From NCBI GenBank assembly GCA_033763355.1, contig JANRKT010000405.1, forward strand, positions 1-20,915: a stretch of 20,915 nucleotides of DNA, written 5' to 3'. The stretch comes from JANRKT01 sp033763355 (GTDB taxonomy: Bacteria; Bacteroidota; Bacteroidia; Chitinophagales; Chitinophagaceae). Both the position numbers and the translations under genes were made by a program. Below the pieces are notes generated by a model. That model saw only the letters and a program-made list of their open reading frames with translations. It did no database searches and was not told the DNA's origin. Shown here piece after piece: positions 1-7,606 of the stretch. Each line of letters opens with the position of its first letter. Position 1 is the first letter of the stretch.

Positions 1-338
1 CAGTTGAAGTGGTATTACAGCACAATCAAATGAAGCTACCGTCAAGGCCACTCTGTACAATAGCAATAAAAAGCTGAATGATAGTTAGCTCAATAAAGCA
101 ATAAAGATGAGTAGAACAGTGGCCGCAATGGCAGCTCAACGGCCAGGGCTTTCTGCTGTGCTGGTATTCCGTGTTACTTCAGCCCCGAACAAAAGCCCAA
201 TAGAATTACTGAAGTTGAAGTTACGTTATGCAGTTGAGATTTATTCGTCCAGCCCGGACTGCAGATGATAAGCGAACGGGACGATCAGTTCATATTCTTC
301 AGCCAGCATAGCAGAAAACCCCTTGTTGGGCGTTCGTG
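1..338. other. Gene-free left edge, mostly an attC-like hairpin
   Basis: No convincing gene is seen here. A 54-codon open frame from 107 on the plus strand only runs across the hairpin described separately and has no family resemblance. Positions 1-133 show no recognisable element. The rest is the long imperfect inverted repeat at 134-331. Confidence 0.5.
134..331 (-). repeat. Long imperfect inverted repeat with attC-like ends
   Basis: Arms at 134-164 and 303-331 are inverted repeats. Their inner cores (151-164 and 303-316) match at 13 of 14 positions. Read on the minus strand the element opens with GCCCAAC (331 to 325) and closes with GTTGAGC (140 to 134), fitting the integron attC core consensus RYYYAAC...GTTRRRY. 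The end boxes are complementary with one mismatch. At 198 bp it is longer than typical attC sites (about 60-150 bp), and the 138-bp middle pairs only weakly. The orientation is right for an attC at the 3' end of the minus-strand MntA/HepT pair. It could instead be an unrelated repeat. Confidence 0.4.
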
Positions 339-683
339 CTACTCTTCCAATAATTTTTCTATCTCAGATTTTAATATTGTTAAATGGTTTATTATGATTC
401 CCCAAATGATGTCATCTGAAACGGAATCGTATCCGTGAATTATTCGGTTTCGTGTGTCAACAATTTTTCTTGAGTTAGAAAGCTGAATTGAGCTGTCTTT
501 GTTAAGAATCCGACTCATCGCTTCACCAATAATTTCAACATTTCTTTCGACTGCTCGTCGGGTTTTTAAGTCATTTTGGTATGCAATGAAGTCCTTTGGT
601 GTGTCAGAGAAGAAGCTTTCGATTTCAATGATAGCATTTAGTATATCATAAAGCCAGGTCTTAATGTCAATATCCATAAACAA
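339..683 (-). CDS. hepT: HepT-like HEPN ribonuclease toxin (DUF86)
   Basis: This 114-residue, mostly helical protein is the toxin of a HEPN/MNT system. The HEPN RNase motif RX4HXY is complete: R78, H83 and Y85 within RNRIIHGYD. In characterised HepT/MntA pairs the toxin is an RNase, and the MNT partner silences it by adding AMP to the Tyr of this motif; that is known for the family, not shown here. Length is normal for DUF86/HepT. Its start overlaps the end of mntA by 17 bp; a second Met codon at 677 would give an 11-bp overlap. The two genes must be co-transcribed, antitoxin first. The DNA is visibly richer in A+T than the chromosomal genes to the right, fitting recent acquisition. Confidence 0.88.
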   Translation of the reverse strand: MFMDIDIKTWLYDILNAIIEIESFFSDTPKDFIAYQNDLKTRRAVERNVEIIGEAMSRILNKDSSIQLSNSRKIVDTRNRIIHGYDSVSDDIIWGIIINHLTILKSEIEKLLEE

Positions 684-969
684 GTTGTCGTTTTTGACTT
701 AATGCCTTTCTGAAATAAGGATTTTTTATGGCTTTTTCCTCTAAAAGATCAATTGGACGCTTCAAAATATCTTGTAATGAAAACTTAAAGTCGAAGTAAT
801 TGTCAGCATAGTTGGCAACGTCAATATTATCAAAGTCTACAATTAAGTCAATGTCACTGGACTGAGAGAATTGGTCTGTCAGCACAGATCCAAATGCGTA
901 CAGACTTTTTACCTTGTGATCTTTACAAAGTTTATGAATGTCATTGCTATATTTGTCCAGTAGAGTCAT
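667..969 (-). CDS. mntA: MntA-like minimal nucleotidyltransferase antitoxin
   Basis: This 100-residue protein belongs to the minimal nucleotidyltransferase (MNT) family. The active-site motif GSX10DXD is intact: G27, S28, D39 and D41, with D74 as the likely third metal-binding Asp. In known systems MntA transfers AMP to the tyrosine of the HEPN partner and blocks its RNase activity. The gene lies immediately upstream of and overlaps hepT, so the antitoxin is made first. A Bacteroidota -7-like TATCTTTG sits only about 10 nt upstream of the ATG, which would give a very short leader. The family call is firm; use as a toxin-antitoxin or defence module is inferred from the pairing. Confidence 0.88.
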   Translation of the reverse strand: MTLLDKYSNDIHKLCKDHKVKSLYAFGSVLTDQFSQSSDIDLIVDFDNIDVANYADNYFDFKFSLQDILKRPIDLLEEKAIKNPYFRKALSQKRQLVYGY

Positions 970-978
970 TTATATAGC

Positions 979-986
979 CAAAGATA
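979..986 (-). promoter_or_regulatory. Possible -7 element of mntA-hepT
   Basis: The minus strand reads TATCTTTG, matching TAnnTTTG exactly, just before the mntA ATG at 969. I find no TTG -33 element at 19-21 bp, so this is a weak call. Confidence 0.3.
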
Positions 987-1032
987 GAAATATAGATTGA
1001 AACTTCCGACTGAATCAAGCCAAAAGCATGAC

Positions 1033-1061
1033 GCCCAACTAGTAGATTAGTGAAATTAGGC
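1033..1061 (-). other. Core-site-like sequence (attC/attI remnant) at the cassette's upstream edge
   Basis: On the minus strand the segment runs GCCTAAT ... GTTGGGC (1061 to 1033). GTTGGGC fits the integron core GTTRRRY, and GCCTAAT is one base off RYYYAAC. The 29-bp spacing is too short for a normal attC and the interior does not fold. It marks where the AT-rich toxin-antitoxin segment meets the ABC-F side. The rest of the gap up to 1244 shows nothing recognisable. Confidence 0.3.
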
Positions 1062-1244
1062 GCAATTCCGCAATTTTCAAAACGCTTTAACCAATTCTTT
1101 ATCAATGCTTTATTAAATTACCCATTTTCACGGCTTTTCCCCACCCCATTTCTTCCCAATGCAGATTCCGCAGTAGCTCCAATGCAAAAAACGCAACTCC
1201 TGCAATAATTTTGCTGGTTTTTTTAAAAGGTGCTGGGGTTTATT

Positions 1245-3257
1245 TTACCCTTCCCCCTCCATCTTCATCACCAGCTCAAATACCTCCTCATAGGTTTTTT
1301 CTGCCTGCTTAAGGTTTTTTAAAATCTGCTGGTATTCCGTTTCGGTTTGGAGAAATTTGTTTTTATCTGCATAAACTTCAGGATGGCCAAGCTGGGCTTC
1401 CACTGTTGCTTTGCGTTCCTGTAATTCTGCCAATTGCTGCTCAGCTTCGCTAAAGCGTTTCTGTATTTTTTTTAATTCCTTGTTCTTCTCCTTATCAATT
1501 GCCTTAACTGCATTGTTTGGAGCAGCAGGTTTGGGGTCAATATTTTTTGCAACCACTTCTTTTTGGATGGGAGCCTTTTCTTCAATTTTTTTAGGCTCTT
1601 TATTGGTTCCGGCAGACTGGGTACTACGGACAGAATTCTCTGCAATCCTTTTCTTCCACTCCCCCCATTCTTCATAGCCACCTTTAAATTCTTTTATTTC
1701 ATAATTGTCAATCTCCCAGATTTTATTGGCTGTTTTGGAAATAAAATAACGGTCGTGGCTTACGAGTATGTAACTGCCCTGGTATTTGTTCAATGCTTCT
1801 ATTAACAGGTCAACTGAATGCATGTCAAGGTGATTGGTAGGTTCATCAAGCAAAAGAAAATTGGCCTTGCTGATGATTGTTTTGGCCAGTGCTACCCTCG
1901 CTTTTTCTCCGCCGCTCAATACTTTAATTTTTTTCTCCACATCATCCCCGCTGAAAAGGAAACAACCTAAAAGCGTTCTTAATTCCAGTTCGGTTTTTTT
2001 GCTGCCGCATAGTTTCATTTCATCTAAAATGCTGTGGTTAAGGTTCAGCGCTTCCAGCTGGTGCTGGGCATAAAAACTTTCTTCTACATTATGCCCCCAT
2101 TTTCTTTCACCGGAGAACTGCTCGGATCCTGCAATAATGCGCAGCAAAGTGGATTTACCTTTCCCGTTGGCGCCAATCAATGCAATCTTATCGCCTCGGT
2201 CAATTTCTGCCGAAGCATTTCTTACAATAGCAATGTCGCCAAAGTTTTTGGTAACATCTTTCAGCGTACAGATGATTTTTCCCGGCACTTTATCCACCTG
2301 GAAATTGATGCGGATGGATGGCCTTTCAATCACTACTTCATCCACTTTTTCCAGTTTTTCGAGCCGCTTCATTGCACTCTGCGCCTGCGCAGCTTTGGAT
2401 GCTTTGGCTTTAAAGCGCTCAATAAACCTCTCTTGCTGCCGGATGTAATCCTGCTGGTTCTCATAAGCCCTCTGCTGCAGTTCTGTACGGATTTGTTTTT
2501 CTGCTTCATAAAACTCAAAATTACCACTGTACTGGTGCAGCTGTAACTGGTAAAGTTCTACAATCTTTGTTACCATTCGGTTCAGGAAATATTTATCATG
2601 ACTTACAATCACCACTGAACCCTGGTAATGCTGCAAATATTTTTCCAGCCATTCAATAGAGGGGAGGTCGAGGTGGTTGGTAGGTTCATCAAGCAATAAT
2701 AAATCCGGTTGTTGTAAAATCATTTTGGCCAGCAATACACGCATCCTCCATCCCCCGCTGAATTCCCGGTAAGGCCTTTGCAGATCAGCATTGGAAAAAC
2801 CAAGGCCCTGTAATACTTCTTCTGTACGGTGGTGAATGCTGTAGCCGCCCAGGGTTTCCAGTTCATGAAGCTTTTCTGTATAGTCGTGAAGCATACGCTC
2901 CCCCTCCACCGGAGGGGGTTGGGGGGAGGCTTCCAGTTGTTTGCCCAATGCTTCAATTTCTTTTTCTAACTGAATTATTTTTTCAAATGCACCTAACGCA
3001 ACCTGCAGGATGGAGTCATTGCTGTCAAAACTCAACAGGTCCTGGTGCAGGTAACCGATGCTGATGCCGCGGCTTCTTTCTATTGTACCGGCAGAAGGAA
3101 GGTATTCACCAACCAATAGCTTCAGCAAAGTTGACTTCCCCGTGCCATTCATCCCGATCAGGCCGATTCTTTCATTGGGCTGTATATGCCATGTAGCATT
3201 TTTTACCAGGGCCCTTGCGCCAAATTCAAATGTTACATCCTGTAAACCTGCCAGCAT
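1245..3257 (-). CDS. ABC-F family ATPase (ribosome-associated, Uup/EttA-type)
   Basis: This soluble twin-ATPase of 670 residues has no membrane segments. ABC1 has Walker A at 35-43 (GMNGTGKST), signature FSGGW at about 166-170 and LLLLDEPTNHLD around 186-197. A charged linker at about 252-306 is the ABC-F interdomain helix pair that contacts P-site tRNA in studied members. ABC2 has Walker A 362-370, signature LSGGE 447-451 and DEPTNHLD from 471. A Lys/Pro-rich spacer and a C-terminal coiled coil (about 585-662) resemble the Uup C-terminal domain. ABC-F proteins act on ribosomes during translation or confer antibiotic protection; which role applies here cannot be told. Residues about 110-121 (SPQPPPVEGE) come from an in-frame palindromic repeat in the ABC1 arm. 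It is transcribed divergently from the DUF3347 lipoprotein gene. Confidence 0.93.
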   Translation of the reverse strand: MLAGLQDVTFEFGARALVKNATWHIQPNERIGLIGMNGTGKSTLLKLLVGEYLPSAGTIERSRGISIGYLHQDLLSFDSNDSILQVALGAFEKIIQLEKEIEALGKQLEASPQPPPVEGERMLHDYTEKLHELETLGGYSIHHRTEEVLQGLGFSNADLQRPYREFSGGWRMRVLLAKMILQQPDLLLLDEPTNHLDLPSIEWLEKYLQHYQGSVVIVSHDKYFLNRMVTKIVELYQLQLHQYSGNFEFYEAEKQIRTELQQRAYENQQDYIRQQERFIERFKAKASKAAQAQSAMKRLEKLEKVDEVVIERPSIRINFQVDKVPGKIICTLKDVTKNFGDIAIVRNASAEIDRGDKIALIGANGKGKSTLLRIIAGSEQFSGERKWGHNVEESFYAQHQLEALNLNHSILDEMKLCGSKKTELELRTLLGCFLFSGDDVEKKIKVLSGGEKARVALAKTIISKANFLLLDEPTNHLDMHSVDLLIEALNKYQGSYILVSHDRYFISKTANKIWEIDNYEIKEFKGGYEEWGEWKKRIAENSVRSTQSAGTNKEPKKIEEKAPIQKEVVAKNIDPKPAAPNNAVKAIDKEKNKELKKIQKRFSEAEQQLAELQERKATVEAQLGHPEVYADKNKFLQTETEYQQILKNLKQAEKTYEEVFELVMKMEGEG
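2898..2930. repeat. GC-rich palindromic repeat inside the ABC-F gene
   Basis: CCCCCTCC (2900-2907) and GGAGGGGG (2911-2918) form a perfect 8-bp stem with a 3-nt loop, followed by a further G-rich arm to about 2930. It is in frame and read on the minus strand as the Pro-rich SPQPPPVEGE. Similar CCCCCTCC..GGAGGGGG palindromes are, to my recollection, dispersed repeats in Bacteroidota genomes. The local composition is unlike the surrounding gene. Confidence 0.55.
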
Positions 3258-3291
3258 AAACCAGTTTCCAATTTTACGTTAAAAGAAGTCG

Positions 3292-3299
3292 CAAATTTA
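3292..3299 (-). promoter_or_regulatory. Likely -7 element of the ABC-F gene
   Basis: The minus strand reads TAAATTTG, an exact TAnnTTTG match, about 35 nt before the ATG at 3257. No clear -33 TTG is found at the usual distance. Confidence 0.4.
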
Positions 3300-3312
3300 A
3301 GACAAAGCAGCG

Positions 3313-3327
3313 GGGAAATCATTTCCC
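3313..3327. promoter_or_regulatory. Perfect 15-bp palindrome between divergent promoters
   Basis: GGGAAAT-C-ATTTCCC is a perfect inverted repeat. It sits between the -7 elements of the divergent ABC-F gene (3292-3299) and lipoprotein gene (3330-3337), ending two bases before the latter. The position suits an operator for a dimeric regulator. No regulator is known for it. Confidence 0.35.
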
Positions 3328-3329
3328 TT

Positions 3330-3337
3330 TAACTTTG
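3330..3337 (+). promoter_or_regulatory. Likely -7 element of the DUF3347 lipoprotein gene
   Basis: TAACTTTG matches TAnnTTTG and lies 16 nt before the ATG at 3354. No matching -33 TTG is seen. Confidence 0.4.
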
Positions 3338-3353
3338 CGCAAATTTTTGCATT

Positions 3354-3968
3354 ATGGAAAGAAAGCACATTATCCTTCCCTTTGTATATATGGTTTTGCT
3401 TGCCTCCTGCAGCAATGGCGACCAGAAAACCGGGGAAACAAAAAATGAAGCCGCAAATCAAATCATTGCAGAAAGCGGGCACAGCGCTGCATTCAATCAA
3501 TCGCTTGCAAATTTGATGAATGCTTACTATAACGTAAAAGATGCGTTGGTAGAAGCGGATACATCTGCAGCCAATAAAGCATCGGTTACCCTGGTAACAG
3601 CGGCCGACAGCCTGAAAGCTGACGAACTGAAAGTGGATACCATTGTGTATAAAACCATTGTAAACTTTACGGGAAATATTGCCGCTGAAGCAAAAGGCCT
3701 TGCAGGTGAAAATGACATTACTGAAAAAAGAAGGTCCTTCAGCATGATAACAGAAAACCTGTATCCATTGCTGCAGGCCATCAAATACGACCAGCAAATG
3801 GTTTATCACCAGTATTGCCCTATGGCTTTTAACGACGATGAAACAGCATACTGGCTGAGCAACACTTCTGAAGTGATCAATCCTTATCTTGGTAAAAAAC
3901 ATCCCAAATATGCAGCCGGTATGCTGCATTGCGGAGATACACAGGATTCGCTCGGTGTTCGCAGGTAA
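3354..3968 (+). CDS. DUF3347-type lipoprotein, possible metal-binding protein
   Basis: This 204-residue protein is predicted to be a lipoprotein: a hydrophobic signal ends in the lipobox LASC with the lipidated Cys at 19. After a Ser/Asn/Lys tether the body is helical. The C-terminal part (about 151-195) has YHQYCPMAF, AYWLSNTSEVINPYLG and MLHCGD, which I recognise from DUF3347. That domain also occurs appended to CusB-like efflux adaptors, where Cys, Met and His may bind copper. Here it stands alone, with C155, M157, H183, H192 and C193 as candidate ligands. It precedes the TonB-dependent receptor by about 85 nt in the same direction. Metal binding is inferred. Confidence 0.8.
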   Translation: MERKHIILPFVYMVLLASCSNGDQKTGETKNEAANQIIAESGHSAAFNQSLANLMNAYYNVKDALVEADTSAANKASVTLVTAADSLKADELKVDTIVYKTIVNFTGNIAAEAKGLAGENDITEKRRSFSMITENLYPLLQAIKYDQQMVYHQYCPMAFNDDETAYWLSNTSEVINPYLGKKHPKYAAGMLHCGDTQDSLGVRR

Positions 3969-4054
3969 TTCTTATTTGCCGTACGCCACATTTAATTTAC
4001 AGGTACTGAACTTTGCCGCTTAATTTGTGTTTTGTTTTTACCATGTCTCAAACT

Positions 4055-6412
4055 ATGAAAAAAACTGCTTTATTCATTTCAGCTTTCCTTATTTGTGCAC
4101 TGGCCGCACCTGCACAAAAAAAATTTACCATCAGCGGCTACATCAATGATTCATTAAGCAGCGAAACATTAATAGGCGCATCGGTTACAATCAAAGGACA
4201 GGTAAAAGGTGTAAACAGCAACCAGTATGGCTTTTATTCCCTTACGCTTTCTCAAGGCAGGCACATCATTGTTTGTTCATTTATAGGTTACGAACCACGT
4301 GAAACGGAAATTGATTTGAACGATAACCTTGAGTACAATTTTTCCATCCTGCCGAAATCATCTTTGTCACAGGAAATTGTTATTTCATCAAAACGAAGGG
4401 ATGCCAATGTAAAGAATGCACAGATGGGCAGGATTGACCTCTCCATGAACAAGATCAGGTCAATACCTGTCATATTCGGCGAAATAGACCCTTTAAAAAC
4501 TTTGCAGTTGCTTCCCGGTGTAAGAAATGCAGGTGAGGGCAACAGCGGCATTTATGTAAGGGGCGGCGGGCCAGACCAGAACTTAATTATGCTGGATGAT
4601 GCGGTGGTATATAACACCGGTCATTTATTCGGGTTCTTTTCAATTTTTAACGGCGATGCCATCAAGAATACGACTTTAATTAAAGGCGGCATACCTGCAC
4701 AATATGGCGGACGTTTATCATCTGTTCTTGATATCGCCATGAAGGAAGGCAACATGCAGAACCTGCAGGTAGAAGGTGGCATCGGCACCATTGCATCAAG
4801 GATTGCGATACAGGGCCCCATTAAAAAAGATAAAGCTTCCTTTATTGTTTCTGCCAGAAGGACCTATATCGATTTTCTTGCCAAGCCTTTTATAAAAAAG
4901 AGCAGCCAGTTTTATGGTTCAGGATATTATTTCTACGACCTTAATGCAAAAGCAAATTATAAGTTTTCAGATAAAGACCGCATTTACCTGAGTGGTTATT
5001 TCGGAAGGGATGTATTTGATTTTGTCAACAAACGGCGTTCATTTGACATCAGCATACCATGGGGCAATGCCACCATGACCCTGCGATGGAACCACGTGTT
5101 CAGTAAAAAATTATTTGCCAACACCACTGCCGTTTACAACGATTACAAGTTTGATTTCCGCGGGGCTCAGAATGATTTTGAACTGCGTTTGCAAAGCGGC
5201 ATCCGCGACCTGAACCTGAAAGCTGATTTTGATTACTATCCTATTCCTGACCACAAGGTAAAATTCGGCGGGCAATACACTTATCACAGGTTCACCCCTT
5301 CTGTTGTTTCAGGCCAGCAGGATTCAACGGTTTTCAACCCGAATAATTCAGATGTCAAATATGCAAATGAAACAGCCTTATACATTCAGGATGACTGGGA
5401 GATAAGTGAAAAAGTAAAACTCAATGCAGGATTAAGGTTCAGTTCTTTCAGGCAGATAGGACCTTACAAAAGTTTTGTAAGGGATAATGATGGCAATAAG
5501 CTGGACAGTACCATTTACAAAAGCTGGGAGCAGGTAAAATGGTATGGCGGCCTTGAACCCCGTGCCACCATACGTTATGCACTTGATGATGAAACATCTT
5601 TGAAAGCGGCCGTTACAAGAAACTATCAATACATACACCTTGTAAGCAATGCGGGCACCACATTGCCCACTGATGTGTGGGTGCCGAGTACATTGAATGT
5701 AAAACCGCAGATCAGCTGGCAATATGCTTTGGGTTTTTTTAAGAATTTTAAAGACAACACCTATGAAACATCTGTTGAACTGTATTATAAGTCCATGCAG
5801 AACCAGATTGAATACAGGGAAGGTTATACGCCATCTATAAAAGACCCTGAAGAAGAATTTGTATTTGGAAAGGGGTGGAGTTACGGCGCAGAATTCTTCA
5901 TCAATAAAACAAGGGGAAAGTTTACAGGATGGATTGGCTATACTTTATCATACACCTGGAGAAAATTTCCCGGTCTTAATGATGGTGAAAAATTCCCGGC
6001 CAAATACGACAGGCGGCATGATCTTTCAGTTGTGGGTATTTATGAATTGACCCCCAAATGGAAATTATCAGGCGTGTTTGTTTATGCAACAGGCAATGCC
6101 ACCACGCTGCCTGAAAGGTTTTATATTATTGAAGGTGTGCTTACGCAGGAATACAGCAAGGTAAACCAGTACAGGCTTAACGCTTACCACCGGCTCGATT
6201 TTTCGGCCACATTTACCCCCAAACCCAATTCTGCAAAACGGTTTAAAAGCAGTTGGGTGTTCAGCATCTATAACGTTTACAGCCGTGCCAATCCTTATTT
6301 TATTTATTTTGACCAGAGCGGCAGCCCTTACAACGGCACATTGCAGGTTCAGGCCAAACAGGTATCGCTTTTCCCTGTTATTCCTTCGGTTACTTACAAT
6401 TTTAAATTTTAA
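4055..6412 (+). CDS. TonB-dependent outer-membrane receptor with CarboxypepD_reg-like domain
   Basis: From the Met codon at 4055 the protein has 785 residues. A signal peptide covers 1 to about 21 (cleavage after APAQ), a CarboxypepD_reg-like beta-sandwich about 24-100, and the plug about 120-232 with GIYVRGGGPDQNLIMLDD and GGIPAQYGGRLSSVLDI. The rest is a beta-barrel with alternating aromatic strands and a terminal Phe (YNFKF). Such receptors import substrates across the outer membrane using TonB-ExbBD energy. No SusD homologue follows, so this is not a classic SusCD glycan pair, and the substrate is unknown. An in-frame ATG at 4043 is an alternative start. A TTG at 4013 lies inside a -7-like GAACTTTG (4008-4015) and is unlikely. 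The LytS kinase gene follows after 79 bp. Confidence 0.92.
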   Translation: MKKTALFISAFLICALAAPAQKKFTISGYINDSLSSETLIGASVTIKGQVKGVNSNQYGFYSLTLSQGRHIIVCSFIGYEPRETEIDLNDNLEYNFSILPKSSLSQEIVISSKRRDANVKNAQMGRIDLSMNKIRSIPVIFGEIDPLKTLQLLPGVRNAGEGNSGIYVRGGGPDQNLIMLDDAVVYNTGHLFGFFSIFNGDAIKNTTLIKGGIPAQYGGRLSSVLDIAMKEGNMQNLQVEGGIGTIASRIAIQGPIKKDKASFIVSARRTYIDFLAKPFIKKSSQFYGSGYYFYDLNAKANYKFSDKDRIYLSGYFGRDVFDFVNKRRSFDISIPWGNATMTLRWNHVFSKKLFANTTAVYNDYKFDFRGAQNDFELRLQSGIRDLNLKADFDYYPIPDHKVKFGGQYTYHRFTPSVVSGQQDSTVFNPNNSDVKYANETALYIQDDWEISEKVKLNAGLRFSSFRQIGPYKSFVRDNDGNKLDSTIYKSWEQVKWYGGLEPRATIRYALDDETSLKAAVTRNYQYIHLVSNAGTTLPTDVWVPSTLNVKPQISWQYALGFFKNFKDNTYETSVELYYKSMQNQIEYREGYTPSIKDPEEEFVFGKGWSYGAEFFINKTRGKFTGWIGYTLSYTWRKFPGLNDGEKFPAKYDRRHDLSVVGIYELTPKWKLSGVFVYATGNATTLPERFYIIEGVLTQEYSKVNQYRLNAYHRLDFSATFTPKPNSAKRFKSSWVFSIYNVYSRANPYFIYFDQSGSPYNGTLQVQAKQVSLFPVIPSVTYNFKF

Positions 6413-6491
6413 AGTACAGCAGCGCCATTCATCCATACAATCTTCATAACTACCGATACTGACAAGATTTGTTAATTTCAGGTTCATTACT

Positions 6492-7571
6492 TTGCCTGTG
6501 TCCCAATCAAGAGCTTCTTCACTTATCATTCATCTAGCCGGCTGGCTGATTTTTTTGAGCCTCCCGGTTTTGTTTATGAGCAGGGGGGAGGAAGGGGGTT
6601 ATCCGTTTTCAATACTCCTGTCTTACCAGTACTGGTTGTTTGGGTTAACTTATATCTTTCTTTTTTATTTTCATTCGTCTTTTCTTATTCCTGGGTTCTA
6701 TCTGCAAAAACAGTACAAAGCATATGGTATTATTATTTTTCTGCTTTTTACGCTTGTTTTTTTCCTCAAACCTTTTGATCAGCTCGTTTCGCAGGGAGTA
6801 ATGCCTCCGCCGCGGAATGACATTCCTCACGGCCCGCCCCCTCCGGGGGGAATAATCAGGCTTCACGGCAGGGGCCTGTGGAAATTTGATATTGTAAGTA
6901 CATTCTTATTTTTCATGGTACTTGCTTTGGGCATGGCTACGCAGATATCAAGGCGCTGGCGAATGACAGAACAACGTGCAGCAAGGGCAGAGGCAGATAA
7001 AACGAAGGCAGAATTGTCATTCCTTAAAGCGCAGATCAACCCTCATTTTTTATTTAATACGCTAAATAATATTTATTCTCTTGCCATAAGTAAAAGTGAA
7101 CATACTGCTGAAAGCATCATGAAGCTGTCAAACATTATGCGGTATGTAACAGATGAAACCATTCAGGATTTTGTGCCGCTGGAAAGCGAAGTGTCATGTG
7201 TGGCTGATTATATTGACCTGCAAAGGCTGAGGCTGGGAAAAAAAGTTACGCTTGATTTTACTGTTACCGGTAACCCACACCATAAAAAAATCCCTCCGCT
7301 GGTTCTGATGACCTTTGTAGAAAACGTATTTAAGTACGGGGTAAGCAGCCATGAGGCCTCTGAGATTACCATTAGTATAAATGCTGATGAAAAGGGCATT
7401 TTATTTTACTCCAGGAACAGGATATTCAATAACCATAAAGTGACCGAACGCTCAGGTATAGGAATAGACAATACAAAAAAAAGGCTGAACCATCTCTATC
7501 CCGGCGCCCATTCACTCCTCATCAAGAACGAAAATGGTTTTTTTACAGTAGCGCTCACCCTTCCCGGATAA
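6492..7571 (+). CDS. LytS/YehU-type membrane sensor histidine kinase
   Basis: Four hydrophobic segments (about 11-29, 41-60, 77-92, 133-150) are followed by a coiled coil (160-180) and the His_kinase domain of the LytS family. The phospho-acceptor is H185 in QINPHFLFNTLN. The ATPase domain has an N-box-like VENVFKYG (276-283) and G-box GIGI (322-325). The loop between TM3 and TM4 (about 98-130) is rich in Pro, Gly and His. No separate sensor domain is present, so sensing is probably by the membrane part. No ATG precedes TM1: the start must be TTG 6492 or GTG 6498, and the TTG overlaps a -7-like TTACTTTG (6487-6494). The LytTR regulator gene follows after 35 bp, so they form a two-component pair, possibly co-transcribed with the receptor. 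Confidence 0.92.
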   Translation: MPVSQSRASSLIIHLAGWLIFLSLPVLFMSRGEEGGYPFSILLSYQYWLFGLTYIFLFYFHSSFLIPGFYLQKQYKAYGIIIFLLFTLVFFLKPFDQLVSQGVMPPPRNDIPHGPPPPGGIIRLHGRGLWKFDIVSTFLFFMVLALGMATQISRRWRMTEQRAARAEADKTKAELSFLKAQINPHFLFNTLNNIYSLAISKSEHTAESIMKLSNIMRYVTDETIQDFVPLESEVSCVADYIDLQRLRLGKKVTLDFTVTGNPHHKKIPPLVLMTFVENVFKYGVSSHEASEITISINADEKGILFYSRNRIFNNHKVTERSGIGIDNTKKRLNHLYPGAHSLLIKNENGFFTVALTLPG

Positions 7572-7606
7572 TTGTATTTTAGCACTGATTTACCAATTAT
7601 CCCTTT

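Larger units (their letters stand above)
134..1039 (-). mobile_element. Putative integron-like cassette carrying mntA-hepT
   Basis: Read on the minus strand, a core-like GTTGGGC (1039 to 1033) is followed by two overlapping genes and then the attC-like hairpin ending at 134. That is the order core, genes, attC seen in integron cassettes, and about 0.9 kb is a usual size. Toxin-antitoxin pairs are common cassette cargo. The upstream core lacks a full attC: only a degenerate GCCTAAT lies about 20 bp before it, so it may be an attI-like or decayed site. No integrase gene occurs in the window. This is inference from end motifs and gene order. Confidence 0.35.

Noticed and set aside
107..271. 54-codon plus-strand frame across the left hairpin
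   Set aside because: No resemblance to a protein; it simply reads through the attC-like inverted repeat.
2034..2546. 170-codon plus-strand frame inside the ABC-F gene
   Set aside because: Opposite strand of a complete ABC-F gene with all ATPase motifs.
3297..3929. 210-codon minus-strand open frame opposite the DUF3347 lipoprotein gene
   Set aside because: Runs antisense to a gene with lipobox and recognisable domain; Cys/Phe-rich composition and no family signal.
4566..4580. GC-rich GGGCGGCGGGCC as a repeat
   Set aside because: It encodes the conserved RGGGPDQN plug motif of TonB receptors.
6574..6600. G-rich tract near the kinase start as another copy of the palindromic repeat
   Set aside because: Only one arm is similar and no hairpin forms, so repeat origin cannot be supported.
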